Below, piece by piece: positions 1 through 11,742 of a stretch of 64,000 nt of DNA. Numbering within the stretch: position 1 is the first letter of the stretch; the number at the start of each line of letters is the position of its first letter. The DNA comes from Culex pipiens pallens (Eukaryota > Arthropoda > Insecta > Diptera > Culicidae): assembly GCF_016801865.2 (NCBI RefSeq), contig NC_068939.1:181876034-181940033 (forward strand), read 5' to 3'. The notes under the pieces are model-generated. The model had not been told where the DNA came from and ran no database searches. It saw only the letters and a program-made list of their open reading frames with translations. The position numbers and the translations under genes were made by a program.

Positions 1-328
1 TTTAAATACTGACATTTCGATTATTCAACATTGATTAAAAATATAAAATATCAAATTTACAAAATTAAATAGAAAACTTAGTAAAACATTTGTTTAAACG
101 AATTCCTTGATATTTTGAAATTCTTTAAACATTCTTTGATAAAAATAAAAAAAAAAACAAAGTATATAATTAAAAATTATGATACCTTTTTGAAAGCCAC
201 TTTTTCTTTTCCAGTTAAAAAAAAAAACATTGAAATTGTATTGTGACGCTTCCGGTAATTTCTTAAAGACTGATTTTTTTCTCTTAACCAAAACAATGAG
301 TGCTTCCATTTTTTAAGTTTTAAATTTA
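1..328. other. A+T-rich sequence, no feature
   Basis: A/T-rich with poly-A and poly-T runs. I see no gene, splice-site pair or repeat boundary before the element that starts at 329. Confidence 0.6.
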
Positions 329-794
329 GGCCGTTGCAAATACTTTTCAAAGTTTATGTCGCCCCCCCCTTCAAAATTGGTCTGAAAAATCAGGGGGCAA
401 AAAAATAATTTTCCAAAAAACTTCAAAATTTCCATGAAAATAGAAGTCTAATCAACTGAAAACAATTTAAAATGCATTTTTCTGCATTGATAATCACATT
501 TAGCATGTTTGGGCTTGTTTAAACATGTTTTGAATTTTTATGAAATTCCAATGTACAGCACCGCAAAAAAAATATTTTTCGCAATAAATAAAATTTTCGT
601 CAATACTTAGATATTTTGAAAACTAATGAAAAAAAACTGGACAGGTGTATTATGCATTTTAAAACACTTTTTTCATTAAAATGTTGAAACCATGGCTCGT
701 AATTTCAATTTATATACTTTTTTATTTTGTTGCTCCCCCCTCGACTTTGGTCAGAGTCGAGGGACATAAACTTCAAAAAATATTTTCAACGGCC
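329..794. mobile_element. PIF/Harbinger-like MITE
   Basis: The ends form an imperfect terminal inverted repeat of about 40 bp. The left end starts GGCCGTTGCAAATA and continues through GTTTATGTC to a C-run. The right end, read in reverse complement, starts GGCCGTTGAAAATA and also continues to GTTTATGTCCC. The trinucleotide TTA flanks both sides (326-328 and 795-797), which is the usual PIF/Harbinger target duplication. There is no transposase reading frame, so this is a non-autonomous copy of 466 bp. Fragments of the same family occur near 1036, 13270, 28236, 37740 and 57590. The superfamily call rests only on the TTA duplication and the end structure. Confidence 0.7.
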
Positions 795-1035
795 TTATTG
801 TTAAGTTTCTATTTTTACTAAAATTGACAACAGTTTGATTTTTTTTATTTACTTCTTTTCACCTGTTTAAATTTTGTTCGATGGTTTTATTTACTTTTTT
901 ATAATGCGTTTTGTGGTTGAAATTTTTTTTTTATAGGAAACGGCTATTATTTGAGGTTCTGAAAAGCCGGAAATTTGAAAATGGGCTTTGGGTGATTTTG
1001 TGATAAAAATATAAATTTTTGATTTAAAAAAAGTG

Positions 1036-1235
1036 CCAATAAGGGCGTTGAAAATATTTTTCACAAGTTTATGTCCCCTTCCCCCTCCCCCCTTCAAAAT
1101 TGGTCCGAAAATCAGGGGGCAAAAAGAAATATTTTTTCAAAAAACTTAAAAATTCCAATGGAAGTAAAAGTGTAAATAACTGAAAACTATCTGAAATGCT
1201 TTTCAGCGCCATCGTTTTCAAGAAGTTTCAAATTT
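1036..1235 (+). mobile_element. Fragment of the 329-794 MITE family
   Basis: It begins AAGGGCGTTGAAAATATT, then GTTTATGTCCCC, the C-run, TTCAAAATTGGTCCGAAAA and TCAGGGGGCAAAAA, in the same order as the left half of the element at 329. No matching right end follows, so this copy is truncated. Confidence 0.6.
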
Positions 1236-3604
1236 AAGTGGAGCACTTAGAGGTTAAAGTTGTTGACGTGTTTGCTAAAAATTGGTTAATATTCATTCAT
1301 GCAGGATTATAAAAACAATATTGAAACTTAGTCTCTTTTTTAAACATCGTTCAATTAAATTATTTTTCTTCATCCTTTCCAAACTCATTGCAACCAATCC
1401 ATTTTCGTGACCCTCTTCTCTTTTTCCATCTTTTTATCAACTGTTGCGTAATTTTTCATCATTTTAACATGTCTATTATCCCAGCAGCGCTATCGAATCT
1501 CTAAGACACAGCTAGAAAACATTACCGAAGAACCAGAAAAAAAAACTCTCCCCGCGAAAAAAATTACATCACCCCTGCGCTGTTCGTCACGCCCGGCCAA
1601 ATTTCCAAGGACCTGCGGCGCTAGAACAACGTTTGTGAACGTGAAAAAAAATTGATTTTAAATCCTACCCCGCGAGAAGCTCGTGTGATTATGAACCCGA
1701 AGGTAGAGAGGGAGCTAGCAACAAAGTTGAAAAAATAAAATAATCACATAAATAATGTACCAACATTAGTCAATCCGGAGGTGCTGCCCCCGCCCGGCTC
1801 CGATGGGCCTCAAATGAAAATCGTTAAATTTGATGATGCCATCAAAATTAAGTACCAATTTCAATTTCGACCCTCTCTCGACGAGTCCTGCTCCGGGGTC
1901 GCGAAAAGTGATATTAATTTCCACCTGGCAGCTCGGTACCAATCCAATCACTTTGGCTTTACAATTGCAAGATTAATGAGCTACAATTCCGCGGGAACAG
2001 AGTTTCTCATTTTGTCCCCTCAGAAATTTTTCTGCTGATGCTAGAGGTCAAAGTTGGTTCGAGAGTTGTCCCACAGGTGGGACAAGAGGCCACCGAAAAT
2101 TTTAACAAAAAAAAAAATTCAACAGCTAACACGCGATTTATTTTAGCTGGGTGATGGAAAACATTTTAATTTTTCAATTCATAAACTTCGATGTCCGCTG
2201 GAGTGGGCTCCGGTTTCCGCGGGGAAATTCCCCGAGCGGGACAAGAGAGCGAGCGAGTGGAACATGGATTTTTAATGCCCGCGAGGACAGTTGAGTTTGA
2301 CTTGATTTTTGTTTTTGTATTTCAAGTAGCGATGATTTATAGAGACATCTGATGATTGTAATGGTAGCTGGTACAAATTTTATTTTAAGTTTTGGGTTTT
2401 TTTTTCGGATAAACGAACTAATCACTGATATAACAACAAAACACGACATAAACAAAAAGAAGATCATTATCTTAAATTTCTTCTCAATTGTGCTGTTGAT
2501 GATGGGTGAAACGACTCATGTTTTTCCATTCCATTCGGAGGCAATTATCAATCTGCTCGCAGCTGTCAGCAAAAAAAAACAAAAATTTCTGCTGTGGTGA
2601 ACCACTCGCTCGTGCAACTTTTTTAAAACAAGCGAAAAAATATGGAAGTAAGACAGGTTAACCTCCCCCTCCCAGAGCTCATTCCCGGATGATTTTTCCA
2701 TTTCTCCATTAAGATTGTTTCACCTATCAGATCTCTGTCAAAAACGAACAAACAGCACTCGAGGGGGAAAAGCAAAATTCCGAGAGGAGCCTCCTCGCCG
2801 ACGAGTTGCTAATAAGCGAACCGACCACCCACCCCCGAAACCAAGAGGCTGAGGTGTACATGTTTTGTTATCATTACAAAATCGCAGAAACATGAAATGG
2901 AAGAAAAATTATCTCCTTGTTCGCCCTCACCAGCAGCATTTTCCCCGCGTCGTCCCCCTCCCAGGTTTGGAGGGAAAAAAATCGTCCACCGTGTATGTGT
3001 ATTAACCTCTGCGAAATTAAAAGTCTGCTTTACTTCGCCTTAAGGATAAGACATACAATTTTTATAATTCATCGCGATGGAAAAACAACCGCTCGCTTGC
3101 TCGCACGAAAGATGATGGTGGTGGCGGGGATGCTGGGCATCACGTTGGGCGGTGAGGACACATTTTGCTGGCGGTATTTTATCAACCATTTAATTCTTCA
3201 TCTTCGGATTATTTGGAACCCGCAGAAATGTGTTGAGGTTCAGAAGCATTTCGAAAAATTCTTCCTTCTACTAATATAATAAGATCGAGTCTATTTTAAA
3301 AAAATCCGTAAGCGACAGTTCCTAAAACTAAAGAGTAAAGCTAATTTATTAGTAGCTTTTACTAATTTACCAACTGGAAAATTTTTGTCAGTTTATAGTC
3401 TGTTGTTTACTTTTGGTATGTTTTATGGCAGGTGTACTTACTAGTTTTTCTGATTAGTCCAGCAAATTTTTCAACTAGGTCAACAATTTTTTATTTATTT
3501 TCAAAATTTTCATCTGCTGCTTGCGAACCTGAATCTTGTCAAACAGCCTTTTTGGCTGATTTAGCTTAGACTGTGTCAATCGATTCTACGTCCAATTTTA
3601 TTTA
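1236..3604. other. Unique-looking intronic or intergenic sequence
   Basis: The base composition is mixed and less A+T-rich than the flanks, especially at 1480-2100 and 2640-3260. I see short open frames but no recognisable protein and no convincing acceptor/donor pair. It contains no repeat family seen elsewhere in the window. It could hold regulatory sequence, but nothing identifies any. Confidence 0.5.
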
Positions 3605-6600
3605 AAATTTAAAAAATTACAAAAATTCCAAAAATAACAAAAATTACATAAATTACAAAAATTACAAAAATTACAAAAATTACAAAAATTACAAAAATTA
3701 CAAAAATTACAAAAATTACAAAAATTACAAAAATTACAAAAATTACAAAAAATTACTAAAATTACTAAAATTATTAAAATTACTAAAATTACTAAAATTA
3801 CTAAAATTACTAAAATTACTAAAATTACTAAAATTACTAAAATTACTAAAATTACTAAAATTACTAAAATTACTAAAATTACTAAAATTACTAAAATTAC
3901 TAAAATTACTAAAATTACTAAAATTACTAAAATTACTAAAATTACTAAAATTACTAAAATTATTAAAATTATTAAAATTACTAAAATTACTAAAATTACT
4001 AAAATTACTAAAATTACTAAAATTACTAAAATTACTAAAATTACTAAAATTACTAAAATTACTAAAATTACTAAAATTACTAAAATTACAAAAATTACAA
4101 AAATTACAAAAATTACAAAAATTACAAAAATTACAAAAATTACAAAAATTACAAAAATTAAAAAAAATTACAAAAATTACAAAAATTACAAAAATTACAA
4201 AAATTACAAAAATTACAAAAATTACAAAATTTACAAGAATTACAAAAATTACAAAAATTAAAAATTTCTAAAATTACTAAAATTACAAAAATTACAAAAA
4301 TTACAAAAATTACAAAAATTACAAAAATTACAAAAATTACAAAAATTATAAAAATTACATAGATTACAAAAATTACAAAAATTACAAAAATTACAAAAAT
4401 TACAAAAATTACAAAAAATACAAAAATTACAAAAATTACAAAAATTACAAAAATTACAAAAATTACAAAAATTACAAAAATTACAAAAATTACAAAATTT
4501 ACTAGAATTACAAAAATTACAAAAATTACAAAAATGACAAAAATTACAAAAATTAAAAATTTCTAAAATTACTAAAATTACTGAAATTACTAAAATTACT
4601 AAAATTACTAAAATTACTAAAATTACTAAAATTACTAAAATTACTAAAATTACTAAAATTACTAAAATTACTAAAATTACTAAAATTTTAAAAATTACAA
4701 AAGTAACAAAAATTACAAAAATTACAAAAATTACAAAAATTACAAAAATTACAAAAATTACAAAAAATACAAAAATTACAAAAATTACAAAAATTACAAA
4801 AATTACAAAAATTACAAAAATTACAAAAATTACAAAAATTACAAAAATTACAAAAATTACAAAAATTACAAAAATTACAAAAATTACAAAAATTACAAAA
4901 ATTACTAAAATTACTAAAATTACTAAAATTACTAAAATTACTAAAATTACTAAAATTACTAAAATTACTAAAATTACTAAAATTACTAAAATTACTAAAA
5001 TTACTAAAATTACTAAAATTACTAAAATTACTAAAATTACTAAAATTACTAAAATTACTAAAATTACTAAAATTACTAAAATTACTAAAATTACTAAAAT
5101 TACAAAAATTACAAAAATTACAAAAATTACAAAAATTACAAAAATTACAAAAAATACAAAAATTACAAAAATTACAAAAATTACAAAAATTACAAAAATT
5201 ACAAAAATTACAAAAATTACAAAAATTAAAAAAATTACAAAAATTACAAAAATTACAAAAATTACAAAAATTACAAAAATTACAAAAATTACAAAAATTA
5301 CAAAAATTACAAAAATTACAAAAATTACAAAAATTACAAAAATTACAAAAATTATAAAAATTATAAAAATTACAAAAATTACAAAAATTACAAAAATTAC
5401 AAAAATTACAAAAATTACAAAAATTACAAAAATTACAAAAATTACAAAAATTACAAAAATTACAAAAATTACAAAAAATTACTAAAATTACTAAAATTAT
5501 TAAAATTACTAAAATTACTAAAATTACTAAAATTACTAAAATTACTAAAATTACTAAAATTACTAAAATTACTAAAATTACTAAAATTACTAAAATTACT
5601 AAAATTACTAAAATTACTAAAATTACTAAAATTACTAAAATTACTAAAATTACTAAAATTACTAAAATTACTAAAATTACTAAAATTATTAAAATTATTA
5701 AAATTACTAAAATTACTAAAATTACTAAAATTACTAAAATTACTAAAATTACTAAAATTACTAAAATTACTAAAATTACTAAAATTACTAAAATTACTAA
5801 AATTACAAAAATTACAAAAATTACAAAAATTACAAAAATTACAAAAATTACAAAAATTACAAAAATTACAAAAATTAAAAAAAATTACAAAAATTACAAA
5901 AATTACAAAAATTACAAAAATTACAAAAATTACAAAATTTACAAGAATTACAAAAATTACAAAAATTAAAAATTTCTAAAATTACTAAAATTACAAAAAT
6001 TACAAAAATTACAAAAATTACAAAAATTACAAAAATTACAAAAATTACAAAAATTATAAAAATTACATAGATTACAAAAATTACAAAAATTACAAAAATT
6101 ACAAAAATTACAAAAATTACAAAAAATACAAAAATTACAAAAATTACAAAAATTACAAAAATTACAAAAATTACAAAAATTACAAAAATTACAAAATTTA
6201 CTAGAATTACAAAAATTACAAAAATTAAAAATTTCTAAAATTACTAAAATTACTGAAATTACTAAAATTACTAAAATTACTAAAATTACTAAAATTACTA
6301 AAATTACTAAAATTACTAAAATTACTAAAATTACTAAAATTACTAAAATTACTAAAATTACTAAAATTTTAAAAATTACAAAAGTAACAAAAATTACAAA
6401 AATTACAAAAATTACAAAAATTACAAAAATTACAAAAATTACAAAAAATACAAAAATTACAAAAATTACAAAAATTACAAAAATTACAAAAATTACAAAA
6501 ATTACAAAAATTACAAAAATTACAAAAATTACAAAAATTACAAAAATTACAAAAATTACAAAAATTACAAAAATTACAAAAATTACAAAAATTACAAAAA

Positions 6601-7352
6601 TTACAAAAATTACAAAAATTACAAAAATTACAAAAATTACAAAAATTACAAAAAATTACAAAAATTACAAAAATTACAAAAATTACAAAAATTACAAAAA
6701 TTATAAAAATTACAAAAATTACAAAAATTACAAAAATTACAAAAATTACAAAAATTACAAAAATTACAAAAAAATACAAAAATTACAAAAATAACAAAAA
6801 TTACAAAAATCACAAAAATTACAAAAATTACAAAAATTACAAAAATTACAAAAATTACAAAAATTACAAAAATTACAAAACTTACAAAATTTACAAAAAA
6901 TTCAAAAATTACAAAAATTGCAAAAATTACAAAAATTACAAAAATTACAAAAATTACAAACATTACAAAAATTACAAAAATTACAAAAATTACAAAAATT
7001 ACAAAAATTACAAAAATTACAAAAATTACAAAAATTACAAAAATTACAAAAATTACAAAAATTACAAAAATTACAAAAATTACAAAAATTACAAAAATTA
7101 CAAAAATTACAAAAAATACAAAAAATACAAAAATTACAAAAAATACAAAAATTACAAAAGATACAAAAAGTACAAAAATTACAAAAAATACAAAAATTAC
7201 AAAAAATACAAAAAATACTAAAATTAATAAAATTACTAATGTTACTAAAATTACTAAAATTACTAAAATTTACAAAATATACAAAAATTACAAAAAAAAA
7301 CATAAGTTTTCAAAAACTACGAAAAAAAATACAAAAAATACAAATAAAAATT
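3605..7352 (+). repeat. 9-bp microsatellite array, ATTACAAAA / ATTACTAAA
   Basis: About 3.75 kb of almost pure 9-bp repeat. Two variants, ATTACAAAA and ATTACTAAA, occur in alternating homogeneous blocks. Rare marker variants (ACATAG, CTGAAATT, AAGTAAC, ACAAGAA) allow internal duplications to be traced. Because the period is three codons without a stop, long artefactual open frames run through it on both strands, with products such as (CNF)n, (VIF)n or (QKL)n. It lies upstream of the Nup88 exon, so it is intronic if that gene is intact. Confidence 0.97.
3738..6640 (+). repeat. Two tandem ~1.7-kb higher-order copies within the 9-mer array
   Basis: Rare variants recur in the same order about 1.7 kb apart. 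TTATTAAAAT is at 3771 and 5497 (offset 1726). The double ATTATT is at 3961 and 5687 (1726). An eight-A run is at 4160 and 5877 (1717). TTACAAGAAT is at 4231 and 5939 (1708). ACATAG is at 4357 and 6065 (1708). TTTACTAG is at 4498 and 6197 (1699). AAGTAAC is at 4701 and 6382 (1681). Most steps between offsets are multiples of 9 (one is 18), so single units were lost or gained after a segmental duplication. Confidence 0.9.
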
Positions 7353-8163
7353 TAAATAATCAATAAATACGCAGTTGCTCCATTATCTTTGAAAATGAAT
7401 TTATATTTATTAAACATTGATACAAATATTTTGCCTGTATTTTAAAATTTCCTGAACTTTTGAAATAATTGTTTGCAAAGAAACACTTTTCCGAAGGTTA
7501 AAAAAAAATCTGGGGTAATTCGAAACGAAACGTTCGGAATAAGTCCATAAATTTCGTCGCTCCCATTTTTTCACTCGCATTCAATGATACTCTTTTTGGA
7601 AATTTTCTGCTGCCTCATCTAATTACCTATTCATAATTCACAATCGCGCGCTCCGCCCAACTTCTCCCCCGCTGATAGGCAAAATAAAGTCGTATTGATT
7701 GCCCTGAAGGTAGGACGTTAAAAAAAGTTCATCAACGTGGAAGTGAACGCAACGGGGAGGAAATGGCTGAAAAATGTGCCCAAATGGTTTATTATCAGTG
7801 GATATCAATTATTCATATTTATTGCACTAGAGAGTTGATTTTTTTTTTGCTGGTCGACGAAAGTAAATCTCATTAATGAGTTACGATCCCCTTCCCAATG
7901 CTGCGCGCAGATCATCCGGAAAATGATTTCTTCTTTTGGGCGGTAAAGTGACTGAAATTTTTCGCACTGCTAGAAAATTTTGTTTCTCTTCTTCTCAAAA
8001 CTTGGCCAATCATTGTTTAATTACCGAGTATTATTCCCTCAGTTTGGTCAATTTGTTTCTAATCTAGTTAAAAGATAAGAGTTGTACTCTCTTTTGAAGT
8101 CTTCTTGAAGAAAACGCTAAATTTCATAAGGTGAATTAATCCTTTTTCCTCCTCCCCCTTCAG
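7353..8163. other. Intron 3' portion upstream of the Nup88 exon
   Basis: Unique, moderately A+T-rich sequence. It ends in a pyrimidine tract (CCTTTTTCCTCCTCCCCCTT) followed by CAG at 8161-8163, which is the acceptor of the exon that starts at 8164. I see no other feature. Confidence 0.6.
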
Positions 8164-8333
8164 ACGCTAATTCCATCGGCACCGCAAAACTTTACCGTGG
8201 AGAAGATCCTGCCATCGACGGAGGCCACCTTCCTGGCGCTGAGTGGCCCACGAGGGCTCTCCATCCTGGAGCTGCCCCGGCGCTGGGGCCCCAACGGCCA
8301 GTACCAAAACGGCAAGGAGTGCATCATTTGTCG
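8164..8333 (+). CDS. mbo: Internal exon of nucleoporin Nup88 (members only) homologue
   Basis: The exon has 170 nt: 56 complete codons plus 2 nt, entering in phase 0 from the CAG acceptor and leaving at CG|GTAAGT. The peptide contains FTVEKILPSTEATFLALSG followed by PRGLSILELPRRWGPNG. From memory this aligns with the N-terminal beta-propeller of animal Nup88. The human protein has ALIGIKGLMVLELPKRWG there, so the G-x-x-GL-x-(I/V)LELP-(R/K)RWG signature is the key evidence. Nup88 sits on the cytoplasmic face of the nuclear pore with Nup214; Drosophila mbo is needed for CRM1-dependent export control. The exon is far more G+C-rich than its surroundings and has no stop or frameshift. I find no neighbouring exons in the window, so it is flanked by introns of at least 8 kb and, if the gene is intact, at least 55 kb. 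A processed pseudogene is unlikely because both splice sites are intact. Confidence 0.85.
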
Positions 8334-9780
8334 GTAAGTACCTTCCCCTTGAACCCCACCCCTTTCCTTGAGCTGCTGCTGCTGCGAAATGTACGATGAA
8401 GATGATAATTTTCCGCTCGCAATCAGCACTTCTTGGCCGCTGTCTTAAGCCAGCGAGATTAAAGTTTTTAACCCGAGCATTGTCGGCGAAACAAGGCTTA
8501 AGAAAATTGGCCAAATTTCCATAGAAAAGCAATAATATTAGTGGCGTTGGCTGGCTGGGTTGGGCGGAAAATCCAACCCAAACCGGTCGAAAAAACTCTG
8601 GACCGGGAAGTCCGCTCCCAGCAATCCAAAGTTGTCGCCGAGTTTTGTTCTGCTGAAAATCAAACGAGAAACAACCAAACTAAAACAAAGCTGCCGAATA
8701 AAAAAAAAGTGAACATACTCCCACACACAAAGCCCAACTTCTCCCCGCTGGAGCACAAAAACGTTCATCTAAATTTCATTTGATTTAATTTTAATTAGAT
8801 TTTGTGTTTAACTAGCAAAATCTACACTTGTTCCGTCAGAGTCGTCACATCCATCGCAGGAGCAGGAGGAAAATCTTTCGAAGCACACATCCGATGTCGG
8901 AGCTTATGAGCTTCCGATTTTGCTTTCGAGAGTCAAAGTCACACACTCACACACACACGCTAAAAAACTCATTTTGTCGAAGCTTCCAACGGCACTTCCC
9001 CACACAGCATCCGCCCAAATTAGCATCTGAGAGAGTCAGTTTGGAATTGTTTTCCAGCATCCAACCTTCCTTCCTTCTGTTTTTTTTTTTGCTGGTGTTC
9101 AACATTAGCTTCGACTTCACTTGGTTTGTGACTTTCGAGGTTTTTGGATAATGGAACGCGCGCTGCTAGTCTATTAAGAAAGTACCTTTTTCCACATTTG
9201 GGGCTCCATGCGCACATGGAGTGGTGGAATGGATTGTGTTTGAGTTTGATAGAAATTTGTTCAAAGAACAATGGGAAATTAATTTCCAAGACAGTTTGTC
9301 TTGGATAGAGTTTGGCAAGGATAACATATTAATAATTTTTCGAGTTTCTTGTTGGTACAGAGATTCCAACGGGTGTAATTAGTGTTTGTAAGCCTTTTCA
9401 AATGTTGGAATTGATTTGAAAATTTAAAAAATATTTTTATTCGAAAAATCGGAAATTTTAAATATAGTTTCATTTTTTGTTATCAAAAATCGGACGCATA
9501 ATTGCTGCATTATCGTCACTTAATAATTCGACGCTATTTTGGTGATGTCAAGAAAAACCTCATTTTTCTTGTTTGCTTGTCTCTCACCGGCTTCTCAGCC
9601 ATCATTTTTGCAATTTTGTATGTCTTCCCAGAAAATTTATTAGGCATTTTCAATGTTTTCGAAAAAAATATATTGTGAGGTGGTACTTTTCGATTACAAA
9701 TTTGATTTTACATCTTAAATTAAAATAAAAAATAATTCAGTTTTTTTACAAATTTAGCAACACGGGCTAATGAGTTTGAG
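8334..9780. other. Intron 5' portion downstream of the Nup88 exon
   Basis: It begins with the strong donor GTAAGTA. It is mixed-composition unique sequence to about 9170 (short CTG and CA runs), then A+T-rich. Open frames on both strands overlap each other and resemble nothing I know. Confidence 0.6.
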
Positions 9781-10064
9781 ATAAATCAAAAATAATTTGG
9801 AGAGAATTTCTCATCGACCAACTAGTGCCACCGCTAAAAATATTACATTTTTTGTCATCCTAAGCATATCCAAAAATGAGACTCTTCAGAAATGGTTGTT
9901 TTACGCAATGCAATTATTTGTCTGAAAAGACGAATGAAAAATTATGAACTTTTTAAAGAGTCATACCTAAAACATTGCCGAAGATACCAAATTGATCAGA
10001 AAACTCCTTCCCAAGATACAGATTTTCAAATATGAGAAATTCTCTCCGAATTGTTTTTGATTTA
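9781..10064. mobile_element. Short MITE with ~34-bp inverted termini
   Basis: Positions 9781-9814 and 10032-10064 are near-perfect reverse complements. The core is GAGAGAATTTCTCAT on the left and ATGAGAAATTCTCTC on the right, continuing outwards through ATAAATCAAAAA. The 217-bp interior has no coding capacity. It abuts a copy of the GGGGTGACTTTGATAG repeat family at 10067. Confidence 0.65.
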
Positions 10065-10066
10065 CC

Positions 10067-10978
10067 GGGGTGACTTTGATAGGATTTCAATTTGTTTTTA
10101 GAATATTTTCCAACAGGTACGGTTTTTCTCAAGATTATTATTTTTAAAACATGTACTGGGGTAGACTACACAAAGTCCATGTACTATTTCGGAATATAGT
10201 TTTTTCAATAATGTTTAGAAAAATAGTTACGTTAAAAATTCTTAGTTTTAATTCCGGGGTGACTTTGATAGTTATAGTTTTTTCTTGATAAAATCATATT
10301 TAAGATGTTCAAACTTTATTTGTACGCTAAATGTACCATCACTAAAGTAGCTGATATAGTTTTTAAGAAAAAATCAATGTTTATATTTAGTTAACTAAGT
10401 GTATAATCTTTTTAGCAAAATACATATAAATTTAAGGTAAAATTGTTAAAAAGTCGGAATTTTGCCTAAAATTTGTTAAAACTAGTTTTGTTTATAAAAG
10501 TATCGATTTATATTGCATTTTATACTGAATTCAAAGCACGAATCACAAGTTTTCACATTTTACATGAAATTTGTTCAACTGAAATTGCCTATAAATTTGG
10601 AGATTTTTTTTATATTGTGTTTTAAAAACACATATTATTTATTATTTACAAACTTTTTTAACCTTCTCCTAGTGGAAAATTGTCAAAAGAATCCGAAAAT
10701 GCATTCCGTTTTCCGATTAAAAATCATGTTCATTGAGAAAATCATGACACTTTGAGAAGTTTGAAATAACGACTTTCATCAACATTTTCTTAACTATAGT
10801 TAACTAACTTTTTAAACTTGTCAAATTTTTATGAAAAGTTCTGCTTAAGGTAGTTTGAACACTTCTCTACCACGGTCAGTATGTTTCTAAACCATTCCTT
10901 ACGTATTTTAATTGTACTCTTCATTTTGTGGAAAAATCGCAAACCTATCAAAGTCACCCCGGCTATCAAAGTCACCCC
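10067..10978 (+). repeat. Dispersed repeat family with GGGGTGACTTTGATAG termini, copy 1
   Basis: The 16-mer GGGGTGACTTTGATAG occurs at 10067-10082 and 10256-10271, and inverted at 10945-10960 and 10963-10978. Much of the interior recurs, diverged, at 11310-13080 and in part at 35930-36340. Shared landmarks include TCAATGTTTATA, TTAGTTAACTAAGT and AATGCATTCC. No coding capacity is seen. It may be an old foldback or MITE. Confidence 0.6.
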
Positions 10979-11742
10979 GTTTTACGGTATCTCAAACTCT
11001 CATACAAAGAAAGAAGTTATTTTGTGTTTTGCTTCGCCCAAACAAGTCTCCATACAATTTTGGAAGCTGTCCGTACAAAAATAGTCAGATAAAAAAAATA
11101 CAAGGAAAAACATGTTTTATAAGATTTTTAAATTCAATTCCTAAAATTCGTATACGAAAACCTGTAACTTTTTAGCCATTGAAAAGTACAAGCAAAAATT
11201 TGTCCGTTTTTTTTAATTTTGTTTCTGGAACTGGATAGAAACTGTATCTAATAGATTTGTTTACTAAAGTTTTTAATTTCAAAATTTTATTTGCAATCAA
11301 AAAGTACCGTGAACCAGGGTTATATTGATAGGATTTAAATTAATTTTTGAATTATAGTTTCCAACTGGTAAGGTTTGTACTTGAGTAGGCAATACATAGT
11401 CCATGCACTTTCTTTGAAAAAAAGTTTTTTCCGTAGCGTTTGAAAAATTGTGATGTTAAAAATTCTTATTTTGAATTGCAGATATATTTTTGAACAAAAA
11501 AAATCAATGTTTATACTTAGTTAACTAAGTTTATAAGCTTTTTTTATAAAATTAATATAAATTTCAGGTAAAAGTACAAAAATATTCCGAATTTTGCAAA
11601 AAAAAAATTATCAAACTAGTTTTGTTTTTAAAATTTTCAATTTATATTACATTTTGGACAGAATTCGAAGCACGAATCAAAGGTTTTCACAATTAATAGA
11701 AAATTTGTTCTGTTGAAAATGCCTTTCAATTTGAAGATTTTT

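Noticed and set aside
2917..3279. 120-codon + frame
   Set aside because: No recognisable domain, odd composition and no splice or start support; likely a chance frame in G+C-richer intron.
3605..7355. Open frames of 100-145 codons
   Set aside because: Same cause: a 9-bp period without stops.
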